DNA of 64,000 nt from Shinella yambaruensis (GTDB lineage: Bacteria; Pseudomonadota; Alphaproteobacteria; Rhizobiales; Rhizobiaceae). Every line of letters begins with the position of its first letter. The first letter of the stretch is position 1. The translations under genes and the position numbers were made by a program. The stretch is from contig NZ_JALJCK010000012.1 in assembly GCF_022899355.1 (NCBI RefSeq), forward strand, positions 124,001 through 188,000, in the 5' to 3' direction. Of the stretch, positions 35,291 to 44,190 are shown piece after piece. A model generated the notes under the pieces. The model was given only the letters and a program-made list of their open reading frames with translations. It was not told where the DNA came from and searched no databases.

Positions 35291-36241
35291 TCAGAGGATG
35301 AAATCGCTCGCTTTGAGAGTGAGAGCCTGGTCCAACTCGATTGAGAAGTCAGCCTTACCATCCCCGTCCACGTCACCATGAACGACTGTGTCGCCGCTAC
35401 TCTTCTCAAAGCGCAATTCACCAGCCTTTTTGTGAAAGGCATCGCTGCCTATGAACTTGAAAGCCTGATCACCTCCAGATTTTGTGTTTGCGTCAATCGT
35501 CTTGAGATCGATCTTGTCGCCTTGCGAGCGCCGGAAGTCGGTGATTATGTCGCTGGCGGCGGAGTTCACCTTGGAATCTGATATCTTGGTGAAGATGAAT
35601 GTGTCGGCACCTCGGCCGCCGGTCAGCTTGTCGGCGCCTAAACCGCCGTTTAACTGGTCATCGCCAACCCCTCCGTTCAGCGTGTCGTTACCAGTATTAC
35701 CGAAGAGTATGTCGTCGCCACCTCGACCGTGTATGATATCGTTACCCCTGTTTCCCCGAACAATTTCGCTGTGATTAGTCATTTTTAAGATGTCTGCATT
35801 ACCAGTACCGTTTACTGTGTCGTTGTCCTCTATCAAATCTCCTACAGTTTTTCCTAAGAGAGATTTATAGCTCACCAGTCCGTTAAATTCGATTCTCCAC
35901 TCAGTATTACTTGCAGTAAATGGAGCTGGTATGAGTTTGTCAATTTTTGATAGATTAATATCCGCGGTTTGAGTTCTAATATATCGCGCTTCTCCATATA
36001 TTGTAACTTTTTCGACTTTATAGTGAACTACTATCTCCCCTTCAATTGTGTATCCCAGGCCATCTCCAAATTCTCTTACTGTATCCGTCCATTCCCTTTC
36101 AGGCGGCTCATCGTATATTTCCACTCCACTATTGAGAATTAATTCTGAGAATGGAACTTTCTTGCTAGTTCGAAAGTCTATATCAAGCCCATGCATGAAA
36201 TAATACTTTGAAAGTGAGGAAAATGTAATGGTCTTGCGCAT
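35291..36241 (-). CDS. RTX calcium-binding protein with a foreign N-terminal domain
   Basis: About 316 residues. Residues 1-140 have no recognised family and are encoded by strikingly AT-rich DNA. From about 140, RTX nonapeptides begin (GNRGNDIIHGRGGDDILFG, GGVGDDQLNGG), followed by a serralysin-type C-terminal region (GADTFIFTKISDSKVN ... GDVDGDGKADFSIEL ... LKASDFIL) that ends as a type I secretion signal. No secretion genes are in the window. The ATG at 36241 (behind GGGAC) is preferred to a GTG two codons upstream. Its C-terminal 100 residues are related to the chromosomal RTX protein at 17595. Confidence 0.8.
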   Translation of the reverse strand: MRKTITFSSLSKYYFMHGLDIDFRTSKKVPFSELILNSGVEIYDEPPEREWTDTVREFGDGLGYTIEGEIVVHYKVEKVTIYGEARYIRTQTADINLSKIDKLIPAPFTASNTEWRIEFNGLVSYKSLLGKTVGDLIEDNDTVNGTGNADILKMTNHSEIVRGNRGNDIIHGRGGDDILFGNTGNDTLNGGVGDDQLNGGLGADKLTGGRGADTFIFTKISDSKVNSAASDIITDFRRSQGDKIDLKTIDANTKSGGDQAFKFIGSDAFHKKAGELRFEKSSGDTVVHGDVDGDGKADFSIELDQALTLKASDFIL

Positions 36242-36372
36242 CTTCACGTCCCGGATTTAGGTCATGCTTCCCGATTTTGTAGAGTAGCGTCGCAGAATAC
36301 ACGCAGGAGTCAAGGTGCAGGCCTTCATGGCCTGACGAATACGCCACTACCCCGTTCAGCTGCGAGGCGCGA

Positions 36373-36558
36373 TCAATCCCGAGTGCACTTACGCTTTGAG
36401 GCGCTGGTCGTGCCGTTCCGGCACAGGAATTTCCCGTCCTTCGTGCAAGCCTTGATCCCTCCCTTTTTGCCGGAGCAAGGCTGGTTTCTGGCCTCAGCAG
36501 TCGGCGCGGCAACAAGCAGCATCGACATGGCGGTAATGACGACATGATGGATTTTCAT
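36373..36558 (-). CDS. Small secreted cysteine-rich peptide
   Basis: 61 residues with a signal peptide (HHVVITAMSMLLVAAPTAEA). The mature about 38 residues are basic with four cysteines (QPCSG, KACTK, FLCRN, RKCTRD), which suggests two disulfides. GGGGGAAAGC precedes the ATG. Similar KGGI..C..GKFLCRNG..S peptides are found in rhizobia; role unknown. Confidence 0.6.
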   Translation of the reverse strand: MKIHHVVITAMSMLLVAAPTAEARNQPCSGKKGGIKACTKDGKFLCRNGTTSASKRKCTRD

Positions 36559-36690
36559 GCTTTCCCCCTTTTGTTTGTTGCGGACGATAGTAGCCGAACA
36601 CTACGTTAAGTCGAGCCGGCATCGGTGGCCGCCCACAAACCTCCGGAGCGGGGTGGAGATGATGGAGCTCACTGATGAGGGGAAACTAAA

Positions 36691-36783
36691 ATGCCTGCGA
36701 AACGAGGGGCCATTGCGATTGCCGTCGCGCTAACGCTTTTGTCGGGCGAAATGAGAAAGTGCCCCCCGCTCGAAACGAGGAAC
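36691..36783 (+). pseudogene. Signal-peptide gene truncated by an IS21-type element
   Basis: An ATG behind GAGGGG (36677 region) opens MPAKRGAIAIAVALTLLSG, a good secretion signal, then runs into the inverted repeat of the IS21-type element at about 36752 and stops at 36783. The original downstream part was not found across the element, so the target gene seems to have lost its 3' portion. Confidence 0.5.
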
Positions 36784-36812
36784 TGACCCCTCTCTTTTGA
36801 GAGGACGAATGG

Positions 36813-37580
36813 ATGACGATTGAGATTCGGGTGCACCCTGCATTGTCTGGGACAATGCAGGGAGATGGGATGCTTCAAGCGGAAGAAGTGATGGCCATGA
36901 TGCGCCTTCACGAGCACGGCTGGGGAGCCAAACGGATTGCGCAGGAGTTCGGCTGCGCTCGCAATACGGTTCGCCGTTACCTTCGCGAAGGCGGTGTTGT
37001 TGCGTATCGCCAGCCGGTTCGCCGCACGGCCTTCGACGGTCTGGACGACTGGCTTCGGGAGCGTTTCTTCCGTCACAACGGCAATGCCGATGTCATCCGG
37101 CAGGAACTGGCCAGCGAACATGGGATCGTGATCGGGCTTCGCTCTGTCGAGTTACGGGTGAAGCCGTGGCGGCGGGAATTGAAGGCGCAGCAGCGGGCCA
37201 CGGTGCGCTTCGAGACGCCCCCGGGCCATCAGATGCAGATCGACTTCGGCGACACGAAGGTCTGGATCGGCGGCGAACGTGTTCGGATTCACCTGTTCGT
37301 CGGGACGCTGGGCTATTCGCGCCGGCTGCATATCCGGCCTTCGCTGCGGGAACGCCAGGCAGACTGGTTCGAGGGCATGGAAGGTGCGTTCCTGCGGTTT
37401 GGCGGGGTTCCGGCGGAAGTTCTGATCGACAATGCGAAGGCGCTCGTCGAGCATCATGATGCGGTGACGCGGGAGGTGAGGTTCAACGCGCGCCTGCATG
37501 CCTTCGCCCGGTACTGGGGCTTCACGCCGCGGTCCTGTTCCTCGGGCCGCCTGGAACGGGGAAGACCCATCTGGCCGTGA
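36813..37580 (+). pseudogene. istA fragment (IS21 transposase, N-terminal part)
   Basis: Residues 1-239 keep the helix-turn-helix (HEHGWGAKRIAQEFGCARNTVRRYLR) and the first half of the rve domain (GHQMQIDFGDTKVWIGG, GYSRRL, VLIDNAKALVEHHD). At about 37528, just after HAFARYWGFTPR, the sequence jumps to istB in another frame. The third catalytic residue is lost. Confidence 0.85.
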
Positions 37581-38020
37581 GCCTCGGCCGCGAAGCAATC
37601 CGGCAGAATTATAACGTACAGTTCGTCACAGCGGCGACGCTGGTAGCGATGCTGGCCAAGGCCCACGGCGACGGCACGCTCGACAAACAGCTCACACTCC
37701 TGTCGCGGCCGAAACTGCTGATCATCGATGAACTGGGTTACCTTCCCTTCGAGGCCAACGCCGCCCACCTGTTCTTCCAACTGGTGTCCCGGCGCTACGA
37801 AAAGGGCTCGATCCTGATCACCTCCAACCGCTCGGTGGGCGAATGGGGAAATGTTTTTGGGGACGCGGTCGTCGCCACGGCGATATTGGACCGCCTGCTT
37901 CACCACTCGACGGTGATCACCATCCGCGGCGACAGCTATCGCCTTCGCGAAAAGCGCCGGTCCGGCCTTCTGCAGAAGGCCGGACCGGCGCTCGAAACCA
38001 ACGAAACCGCAAACCAATGA
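37529..38020 (+). pseudogene. istB fragment (IS21 helper ATPase)
   Basis: The frame has Walker A GPPGTGKTH at its start, Walker B LLIIDELGYLP and arginine-finger region LITSNRSVGEWG, then ends normally at 38020. The N-terminal about 100 residues of IstB are missing, removed with the end of istA. There is no proper start before the Walker A motif, though an internal GTG at 37577 exists. Confidence 0.85.
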
Positions 38021-38095
38021 AGGGGTCAGTTCTTCAATTCGCTAAGGGGGGCAATTCCTCGCTTCGCTTGACATTGTTGCCCCGCAGCCAGCCTG

Positions 38096-38203
38096 TCACT
38101 GAATAATGCAAGTCCCCGGCCAATCACTGCATTGGCGTCCGGCACAGCTCGCCAGAGACAGGCCGGCAATCAGGATGCAGGCGATGACGATGATCTTCCT
38201 CAA
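38096..38203 (-). CDS. Very small lipoprotein (35 residues)
   Basis: With a TTG start at 38203 the peptide reads LRKIIVIACILIAGLSLASC then AGRQCSDWPGTCIIQ and stop. It has a lipobox (LASC) and a short cysteine-containing tail. Upstream AAGGCGACG is a possible ribosome binding site. The composition is that of entericidin-sized envelope lipoproteins. It is a small open frame, so moderate caution applies. Confidence 0.45.
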   Translation of the reverse strand: MRKIIVIACILIAGLSLASCAGRQCSDWPGTCIIQ

Positions 38204-38288
38204 TGCATCGTCGCCTTAAAAGAACAGTGTCACGGCGCTTAGGGCAGCGCCGATGACCCGCGGTCAGACGCATTATCGGCAAAGCGGA

Positions 38289-38627
38289 TTACTCTGCGGG
38301 ATCTTCCTCGTCACTTCCTTCACAGGCCGACACACCCACAACTTCATAGGTCGTCTTGCCCAGCGCCTCTGGAGGGATCGGCTTCAACGTGGCGATGACA
38401 TAGCATTCGGAGTTCTGTACCCGCCATTCCACATCACCGTTGTCGCGGGTCCGGACTTGCTCAAGCGTGTCAAACGGCATTTCCTTCATGGCCGAGGATA
38501 CATCAGTGCTGCTCATAATGGCCTGGACCTGCTCGGCCGCATCGAAGAAGCCCGACAAAGCTGCGGAAGCTGGGCTACCGAGACTGACGGAGAGCGTGAA
38601 GAAGCCGGCGAGCAGAGCAGTTTTCAT
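38289..38627 (-). CDS. Small secreted protein, unknown
   Basis: 112 residues with a signal peptide (MKTALLAGFFTLSVSLGSPASA). The mature part is mixed alpha/beta with two cysteines (SECYVI, SACEG) and an acidic tail (GSDEEDPAE). No family was recognised. It is the second gene of a leftward pair with 38736. Confidence 0.6.
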   Translation of the reverse strand: MKTALLAGFFTLSVSLGSPASAALSGFFDAAEQVQAIMSSTDVSSAMKEMPFDTLEQVRTRDNGDVEWRVQNSECYVIATLKPIPPEALGKTTYEVVGVSACEGSDEEDPAE

Positions 38628-38735
38628 GGGGCTGCTTAATCCGTGTTGTGAAAATCCAAGATGGAATGGCGGTTCTCTATCATCTCCCTCGCGTACTTTC
38701 AAAATATTGATCGATTTCGTAACCACAGCCAGCCC

Positions 38736-39188
38736 TCAATAATCGAGCAGTTTCAAAAGCTCCCATCCCTCCACCGTCAACACGGTCCAGAACAGCCCCT
38801 CGGCATCCTCCTCGCCAGTTGCCCAGCCCCGCAGTCGCAGCCTGCGCACTGTATCCTTCATCTGCGCGGGGATGTCGTTGAAATGCCGCGGCCGTTCAGC
38901 GAGGAAGCGCAAGGCGAGGAATTGCGGCGCTGTTAGGCGAACAACGGGTTTCTTCGAGATGTAGCCGGCCGCCCGTACCTGGAGCCCTTGATCGGTAATG
39001 ACGACCTTGATCTTCTTTCGGGGCCCGACGCGCATTTCAGCAAAGCCGAGTTTCTCTAGCTCTTGGTGAGCGACCAGATCGGGGTAAGTGAGGCCGTCCA
39101 TCGCGATCCCGTCGCTAGCGGCCAGGCGATTGATAAGCGCGATCTGGACGGGCGTCAGGCGATATATGAGGATGGTGTCAGCGGGCAT
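38736..39188 (-). CDS. Winged-helix-like protein, unknown
   Basis: 150 residues from the ATG at 39188; a TTG at 39218 would add ten. The sequence shows two winged-helix-like halves (LTPVQIALINRLAASDG..LTYPDLVAHQELEKLGF and LTAPQFLALRFLAERPRHFND..AQMKDTVRRLRLRGW), suggesting a DNA-binding or phage regulatory protein. No cofactor or catalytic motif is visible. Function unknown. Confidence 0.55.
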   Translation of the reverse strand: MPADTILIYRLTPVQIALINRLAASDGIAMDGLTYPDLVAHQELEKLGFAEMRVGPRKKIKVVITDQGLQVRAAGYISKKPVVRLTAPQFLALRFLAERPRHFNDIPAQMKDTVRRLRLRGWATGEEDAEGLFWTVLTVEGWELLKLLDY

Positions 39189-39279
39189 AGCCTTTATCGG
39201 CGTGAATGGATCATTCAAACTCTACCCAATCGACAGAGGATGACGCGGATAACAAGGGCATCCCGACGGAGCACGCACA

Positions 39280-39573
39280 TCATGCTTGGCGCGGCCTGGT
39301 CCGAACTACCGTGCGGATTTGGTCCACTTCGATAACGCGGCCGTTTCGGCAAAACGTGCATGTCTCCACGGAAGTTCGGCCGTCTCCCCCTTTTGTCCGC
39401 CATTCCGTTGCCGCGCATGAAGTGTTCGTGCACCGGAATAGTCGCAGTTTGAAGCCAATCGAACCCAACTCCGCCCCTCCTAAATTAGCCCAAGCGTAGG
39501 ATGCAATGTCTGATCGAAGGAGTCGATAGGCGAAAGCAACTTCTATTATGTGCCTGACCGGACGCAGGTGCAC
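39280..39573 (-). CDS. Possible zinc-ribbon protein (doubtful)
   Basis: A 97-residue frame whose C-terminal half has paired cysteines (LFRCTNTSCAATEW ... VETCTFCRNGRVIEVD) with spacing like a zinc ribbon. No convincing ribosome binding site is present and an overlapping frame of equal length lies on the other strand. It is recorded because the cysteine pattern is unlikely by chance; it may be a remnant. The rest of 39219-39732 shows nothing else. Confidence 0.25.
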   Translation of the reverse strand: MHLRPVRHIIEVAFAYRLLRSDIASYAWANLGGAELGSIGFKLRLFRCTNTSCAATEWRTKGGDGRTSVETCTFCRNGRVIEVDQIRTVVRTRPRQA

Positions 39574-39732
39574 ATCATACCTGACATCCGGAAGATAATA
39601 GCGATGGTTTGCAGATCGTCGGCCGACCTTTACTGTCGGTGTTGCGCCGGGCCTGCGTCGGCCTTCCCGTGTGAGTTTATCTCGACCAAAACGAGAGGCC
39701 GCATTCGCAGCCTCCCGCCATCGATATTTGAT

Positions 39733-40035
39733 TCAGAGGGAAACGCGCCCGCCGCCGGTGGACGGCTTGACCATCCACGGCTGGACGGCGGGTTCCTTCA
39801 CGAGAAGGCCCTTTTTCTTTCCGTACGCCCGGATTGCATCACGAGCCACGCGAAGCGGCTTATGCCCGTCGTGTGCCATGTAGCAGGTCTTCAGGGTTGC
39901 ATCGTGGATCAGATCGCGGTCCCGCTCGGGGAATTCCTCAAGGAAGTCGATCGCGTCTTCCACGCACGTGATTTCCCTCACCAGATCCTTCCGCTCTTTC
40001 AGATAGACCGGGCGATCAAACATCTTGGAGATCAT
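39733..40035 (-). CDS. DUF982 family protein
   Basis: 100 residues, typical DUF982 length and pattern: FDRPVYLKERKDLVREITCVEDAIDFL (region), EFPERDRDLIHDATLKTCYMA, PLRVARDAIRAYGKKKG. The family is almost confined to Rhizobiales, often on plasmids and islands in several copies; function unknown. GAGGTAGAA precedes the ATG at 40035. Confidence 0.8.
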   Translation of the reverse strand: MISKMFDRPVYLKERKDLVREITCVEDAIDFLEEFPERDRDLIHDATLKTCYMAHDGHKPLRVARDAIRAYGKKKGLLVKEPAVQPWMVKPSTGGGRVSL

Positions 40036-40355
40036 TTCTACCTCACTGACAACGTTGGTGATCAACAAGGAAAGCGCCGCATAGCAGCGCCATGATCGAA
40101 TCTATTGATTCCGCGATTTGTCTTCAAGGCCTTCTCGGAGGTGGGATAGTTCTACCGCGGGCGCCAAGCCGTGCTCTCCGGACAAATGCTAACCGACAGG
40201 TGCTTCGCTCGCGCGCGTAAGCTTCCGAAAACCCCGAAAACGGACATAGGGCCTCGCTGAGAGGCATTTATGAGTTTCCGTCCCCGACACCATTCGCACG
40301 GCAAATGCTCGTCCTGCCTTATAGGTGAGTCAATGCGTGCCCCCTTCGCCAAAGC
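40036..40355. other. Gap between the DUF982 gene and the phage module
   Basis: 320 bases with no supported gene. This is the border where the phage module ends and cargo begins, and where large terminase and capsid genes would be expected in a complete prophage. Confidence 0.4.
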
Positions 40356-40745
40356 CTATTGATCATGAATCCGCTTGCCATGCTCTGCAATGTGCGCCAG
40401 CAGAGCCGTAAGCGGATCTGCTGCTTCGACCGTCGTTCTTTGTTCGACTTCCTGCTTTTCGCGCCAGTCGTCGGCCCCCATGTTCTTTAGGCCGAACATG
40501 ACGAGCGCCGCATTGCCGCCGCCCTCTACGGCCAACTCTCGCCCGCGCTGCTCCCACCAGGCCGCGCACTTCGCCTTGGCAATCCTTACGCTGTCCGCAA
40601 AGTCGGAATGGGCTTCCATCCATTCGTTGATCGTCGAACGCGCCACGCCGATTTCGGCGGCGAATGAAGTCAGGCTTGCGCCTTCGGCCATGTGCTCAAT
40701 CACAAGGTCGCAATAGGCAGGCTGGAATTTGCTTGGTCGTGCCAT
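40356..40745 (-). CDS. Small-terminase-like DNA-packaging protein
   Basis: 129 residues. Residues about 1-50 (RPSKFQPAYCDLVIEHMAEG, SLTSFAAEIGVARSTINEWM) form the helix-turn-helix of phage small terminase proteins, and the middle (DFADSVRIAKAKCAAWWEQRGREL) is the oligomerisation helix pair common in rhizobial phage TerS. Expected role: recognition of the packaging site and activation of the large terminase. No large terminase follows. Start behind GAGGAAG. It is the last gene of the leftward phage unit. Confidence 0.7.
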   Translation of the reverse strand: MARPSKFQPAYCDLVIEHMAEGASLTSFAAEIGVARSTINEWMEAHSDFADSVRIAKAKCAAWWEQRGRELAVEGGGNAALVMFGLKNMGADDWREKQEVEQRTTVEAADPLTALLAHIAEHGKRIHDQ

Positions 40746-40783
40746 GTTCTTCCTCGTCTCGATCGCCGTTGCAGGCTCCGTTT

Positions 40784-43700
40784 TCATCTCACGCGGACAG
40801 GAACCGTGATTTCCAGCGGTATCTTGTCGGCGTTCCCGCTGCGCTGCCCCTGCCACCTGGAAGCGGGCGAGTTTGGGCTCTGCCCAAGCGTGCCTTCAAG
40901 GATGTAGCGGATCGCCGCCGCCTTATCGGTCTCGGAGAGTTTCATGCCCTCCAGGCCAATGAGGTCTTTCATGACCTTGCCGGCCGCGCCTGAGCGATCC
41001 GAACGCAGGGCATCCATGACGCCGCTGATTTCATTGTCGCCCATGCCGCCGAAGGTGCTGAGGCGCTGCGCGATCCACTGGTGGGTTTGATTGCCGCCGC
41101 CGAGCCTTGCCGCCTTCTTCTGCCTATCCCCTTCGCCCTGAGTGGTGCCGGCGGTGGCAACCGGCATCCGACGATAAAGCTCCGCAAGACGGTCGATCGC
41201 GCCGCTATCCGTCCTGGTCGGCATCTTCTGAAGGAGAAGTTTTGCGCGGGTCGGATTCAGCAGGGCATCGGCCAGAATATCGTCGACGCTCTGAAACCCT
41301 GCCTCGCGAAGGGCTGAAGCCATCTTGCCGCCCACCACGGACACGATGCTGCCGCCGGCAGCATATGCGCCGAGCAGCCGGGAAAGGATGGAGCTGGCAG
41401 CATCGCTTTTTGCCGCGGCGTAGATGTCCTGCGCGGTGTTGCTGCCACCAGGGATGCGCAGCGCAGAAATCGAGCGGTTTGACCGGCGAATGTCGGCCGC
41501 TATGTTCTGGATGGTCTTGATTTCGTCATCACTGAAGCCGGCGGCGCGCAACGCACCTGCCTTTTCCTTGACGAAGGTCTGAAACGCCTCACCCTTGATA
41601 AGGGACTGCCCGCTCGTACCGGCCTCGGCATTGCCGACGAACTTTCCGAGAATGTGGTCAACCACGGCGCGGCGAAGACCGGCCCGCGCTTCCGGATCGC
41701 CTCGCGTGGCAAGGTTCAGCTTCAACATCTCGGCACCGGCATCCTTGCGGGCAAAGACGCTCCCGATCTGCTTCACCACGGCGTCGGCGCTGTCAGCGTT
41801 CATCACCTTGCCGAGGCGGCTGCGCTGCGCAGCGTCCGTCATGAGGCGTTGCCGGCGAGCGGCTTCAGCAATCTGGGCATTCGACACTTTCGCCGCGGCC
41901 TTGCCAATGCGAGTGGCCGCCTCCGTCCTGTCAGCAAGACCGCGTGCGGAGTGCGCCAGCTCGTCCACCTGCTGGCGAAGAGCAGGAAGCTTGTCGAGCG
42001 CTTCGGCATGGGACCGGCGCCAGGTGTCCAGTTTGGACAGGTTCACGGAACCGTCCGCGTTGGACGCCGCCTGTCTCAGCTTTGAAACGGCATATTGCTG
42101 GAGTTGCTGATCGGCGACTTCTTGTCCGACCGCACGGCGGTACTGATCGATGGCGCGGGCGCTCTCCGGCCGGCCAAAGAACACTTTGGCCGGGACAGAC
42201 TCCGCGGCCATGTCATAAGGAGCCGCATAGGCGGGGCGGCGGCGCATAGGACCGAGCGTCTTGTTGTCGAAGGTTTCGACACGCTCGCGGGTGGCCGTGC
42301 GGGCGGCGTCTAGTCGGTCTCGGGCGCCGGGGTCGAAGTTGGGGAGGAGGCCCGTTTCCTGTACGCCCGGATTGCTCGAAGCGTCGTTATGTCCGCTCCG
42401 CGCTTGGCTTCCGCCTCCAGATGCTGGAGAAATAAAGGCCTGTCGGCCGGCTCCAACGGTTCCAGTGCTTTCGAAAGCTCCCTCACCAGCTCCGCGTCCG
42501 CGATTTTCGAGCCATCGATTTCGAGATTGTTCGACAAGGGAGCCCCAACGCGCAGCGAGCGTGTCAGCCTCAGCCATTTGCCCGCTGGCAACGGCCTGCG
42601 CTTCCTGTTGGATCTTGCCCGCGACTGCCATTTCAATATCAGCATCAGTCGCCTTGCTCAACATGGACAGGCGGCGATAGGCGGGCGTCTCCCCGAAGCT
42701 GCGGCGCTCAGCGCGCATCTCAGCCTTGATCCGGCTTTGAAGCGCGGTCAGCTCGGAAAACGGGATGGTGTCCCCGTACTGGCTCACCACGTCGAAGATG
42801 GCCCCCTCCTCACCGCTCGGCGGCTTCGCGGATCGGGGAAGCTCGGCAATCAGGGTGGTGGCCTGCTGCCGGGTGTTCTGTGCGGGAAGAGCCAAGGAAC
42901 CATCCGGGTCAACGGCCTCCCAAAGCGAGCGTTCGGCGGCCTTCGCAGCGGCGCGGGCCTCCTCAAGGGAGGAACGCATTGCATCGCCGCTGGCGCGGGC
43001 TCCAGCGCCTTCTCCCATGCGCTGGTTCAGAAGGCCCATTTCCGCCGACGCTTCATCAACCGATCGGCGTGCGCCCGCCATGACTTCATCGGCACCGGCC
43101 GTCGCCCGCGCCACAACATCATCATAGGCGGCCTGGGCACGCTCGCTGACGGCCTGGACGATCTGACGGGCGGCATCGGCCACCTTTTCGGGTGAGCCGT
43201 CGCGCTGGACGCCTTCAAGGGCGGAGAGGCGGGCGGAATTCTGATCAACGCGCCGCTGCTGGAAAACCTCGGGCCGCTTCGTCTGGATGCCGCGCTCAAG
43301 CCCGCCGACGCCCATGTCTCCCGTCGCCTGGAACGTCGTCGGCTGAGAACCGGATACCAGATCCTGTGCAGGTTCTTCCAACGACCGGCGGAAAGTGGAG
43401 AGGTCGGTTGCGCTATCGGCGAGCTGCCGAGCTGCAAGGCGTTCCCGGCCGGCCTGGTAGAGTGGTGCAGCAGCGTCCCGTGCCGTGCGGAAACCACTCT
43501 GGAGCATTGCTGGGACGCCAGCGGCGAGTGCGCCGACGCCGCCGCCCATGATGCCGCCGCCCATCCCGGCCAGGGCATCGTACCTATCCGGCGTGGCCTC
43601 CATGGCCGCCGTCGCGCCGGCACCGGACGCACCACCGACAATCGCGTCACCGGCCAGACGCCCCACGCTGTTCCCCGAGCCGAGCATGCGGGTTGCTGTA

Positions 43701-44188
43701 TCGAGGGCTCGCCCGGTCAGGGCACCGGTACGGGCACCAGCACCGACGATACCGGCAGGCGTGACGGTATATCCGACGCCTTCGCCGACACCTCGGGCTA
43801 TCCGTTCTTCCGGTGTGAGCGCCTGAATGTCCTTCGGCTCGGGAACGCCCACGGCGCCGAACATGCTGGAAATGGATTCGCTGCCGCCGAAACTGTCGGT
43901 CGGGATGGTGTCCATTTCAGAGCCGGTGACGTAGTTCGCTCCCTCGATACCCTTGTTGATCAGCCAGCGGGAGAAATCGACCGGCGCGCCGAGGGTGTTA
44001 TAAATCGACTGATTGAGGCCAGCCGTCGCATTGAGAGCCATCCCATCGCCCTCTGGTGCCGGCTCCTGCGCGGCAGCCTGTTCCCGGCGCAGGCGGCCGA
44101 CCTCGCGGGCAAGCTCGGTAGCCGCTTCCGTGTCGCCGGCTGCATCAGCGTTGATGAGGGCAGTTTCGAGCTGGTCGAGCGTGGCCAT
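40784..44188 (-). CDS. Large virion/DNA-ejection-type protein
   Basis: 1134 residues. The N-terminus LDQLETALINADAAGDTEAATELAREV is the short motif that opens many phage internal virion or ejection proteins. Residues about 140-230 are Gly/Ala-rich and hydrophobic (GIVGAGARTGALTG, GGGIMGGGVGALAAGV), suited to membrane insertion. The remainder is long helical and coiled-coil. No lytic transglycosylase motif was seen. In podoviruses such proteins leave the head with DNA at infection. It starts 2 bases after the stop of the 359-residue gene upstream. Confidence 0.65.
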   Translation of the reverse strand: MATLDQLETALINADAAGDTEAATELAREVGRLRREQAAAQEPAPEGDGMALNATAGLNQSIYNTLGAPVDFSRWLINKGIEGANYVTGSEMDTIPTDSFGGSESISSMFGAVGVPEPKDIQALTPEERIARGVGEGVGYTVTPAGIVGAGARTGALTGRALDTATRMLGSGNSVGRLAGDAIVGGASGAGATAAMEATPDRYDALAGMGGGIMGGGVGALAAGVPAMLQSGFRTARDAAAPLYQAGRERLAARQLADSATDLSTFRRSLEEPAQDLVSGSQPTTFQATGDMGVGGLERGIQTKRPEVFQQRRVDQNSARLSALEGVQRDGSPEKVADAARQIVQAVSERAQAAYDDVVARATAGADEVMAGARRSVDEASAEMGLLNQRMGEGAGARASGDAMRSSLEEARAAAKAAERSLWEAVDPDGSLALPAQNTRQQATTLIAELPRSAKPPSGEEGAIFDVVSQYGDTIPFSELTALQSRIKAEMRAERRSFGETPAYRRLSMLSKATDADIEMAVAGKIQQEAQAVASGQMAEADTLAARWGSLVEQSRNRWLENRGRGAGEGAFESTGTVGAGRQAFISPASGGGSQARSGHNDASSNPGVQETGLLPNFDPGARDRLDAARTATRERVETFDNKTLGPMRRRPAYAAPYDMAAESVPAKVFFGRPESARAIDQYRRAVGQEVADQQLQQYAVSKLRQAASNADGSVNLSKLDTWRRSHAEALDKLPALRQQVDELAHSARGLADRTEAATRIGKAAAKVSNAQIAEAARRQRLMTDAAQRSRLGKVMNADSADAVVKQIGSVFARKDAGAEMLKLNLATRGDPEARAGLRRAVVDHILGKFVGNAEAGTSGQSLIKGEAFQTFVKEKAGALRAAGFSDDEIKTIQNIAADIRRSNRSISALRIPGGSNTAQDIYAAAKSDAASSILSRLLGAYAAGGSIVSVVGGKMASALREAGFQSVDDILADALLNPTRAKLLLQKMPTRTDSGAIDRLAELYRRMPVATAGTTQGEGDRQKKAARLGGGNQTHQWIAQRLSTFGGMGDNEISGVMDALRSDRSGAAGKVMKDLIGLEGMKLSETDKAAAIRYILEGTLGQSPNSPASRWQGQRSGNADKIPLEITVPVRVR

Positions 44189-44190
44189 GC

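Larger units (their letters stand above)
36752..38061 (+). mobile_element. Internally deleted IS21-family element
   Basis: Terminal inverted repeats are recognisable (AGTGCCCCCCGCTC ... AGGAACTGACCCCT at the left; ATTGCCCCCCTTAG ... AAGAACTGACCCCT on the right complement). The element is about 1.3 kb instead of about 2.4 kb because the second half of istA and the start of istB are missing. No target duplication could be defined. It should not be able to move by itself. Confidence 0.8.

Noticed and set aside
42389-43195. A 268-codon plus-strand frame inside the large virion gene
   Set aside because: Serine/alanine/arginine-rich antisense frame without start signals; it lies within an operon reading the other way.
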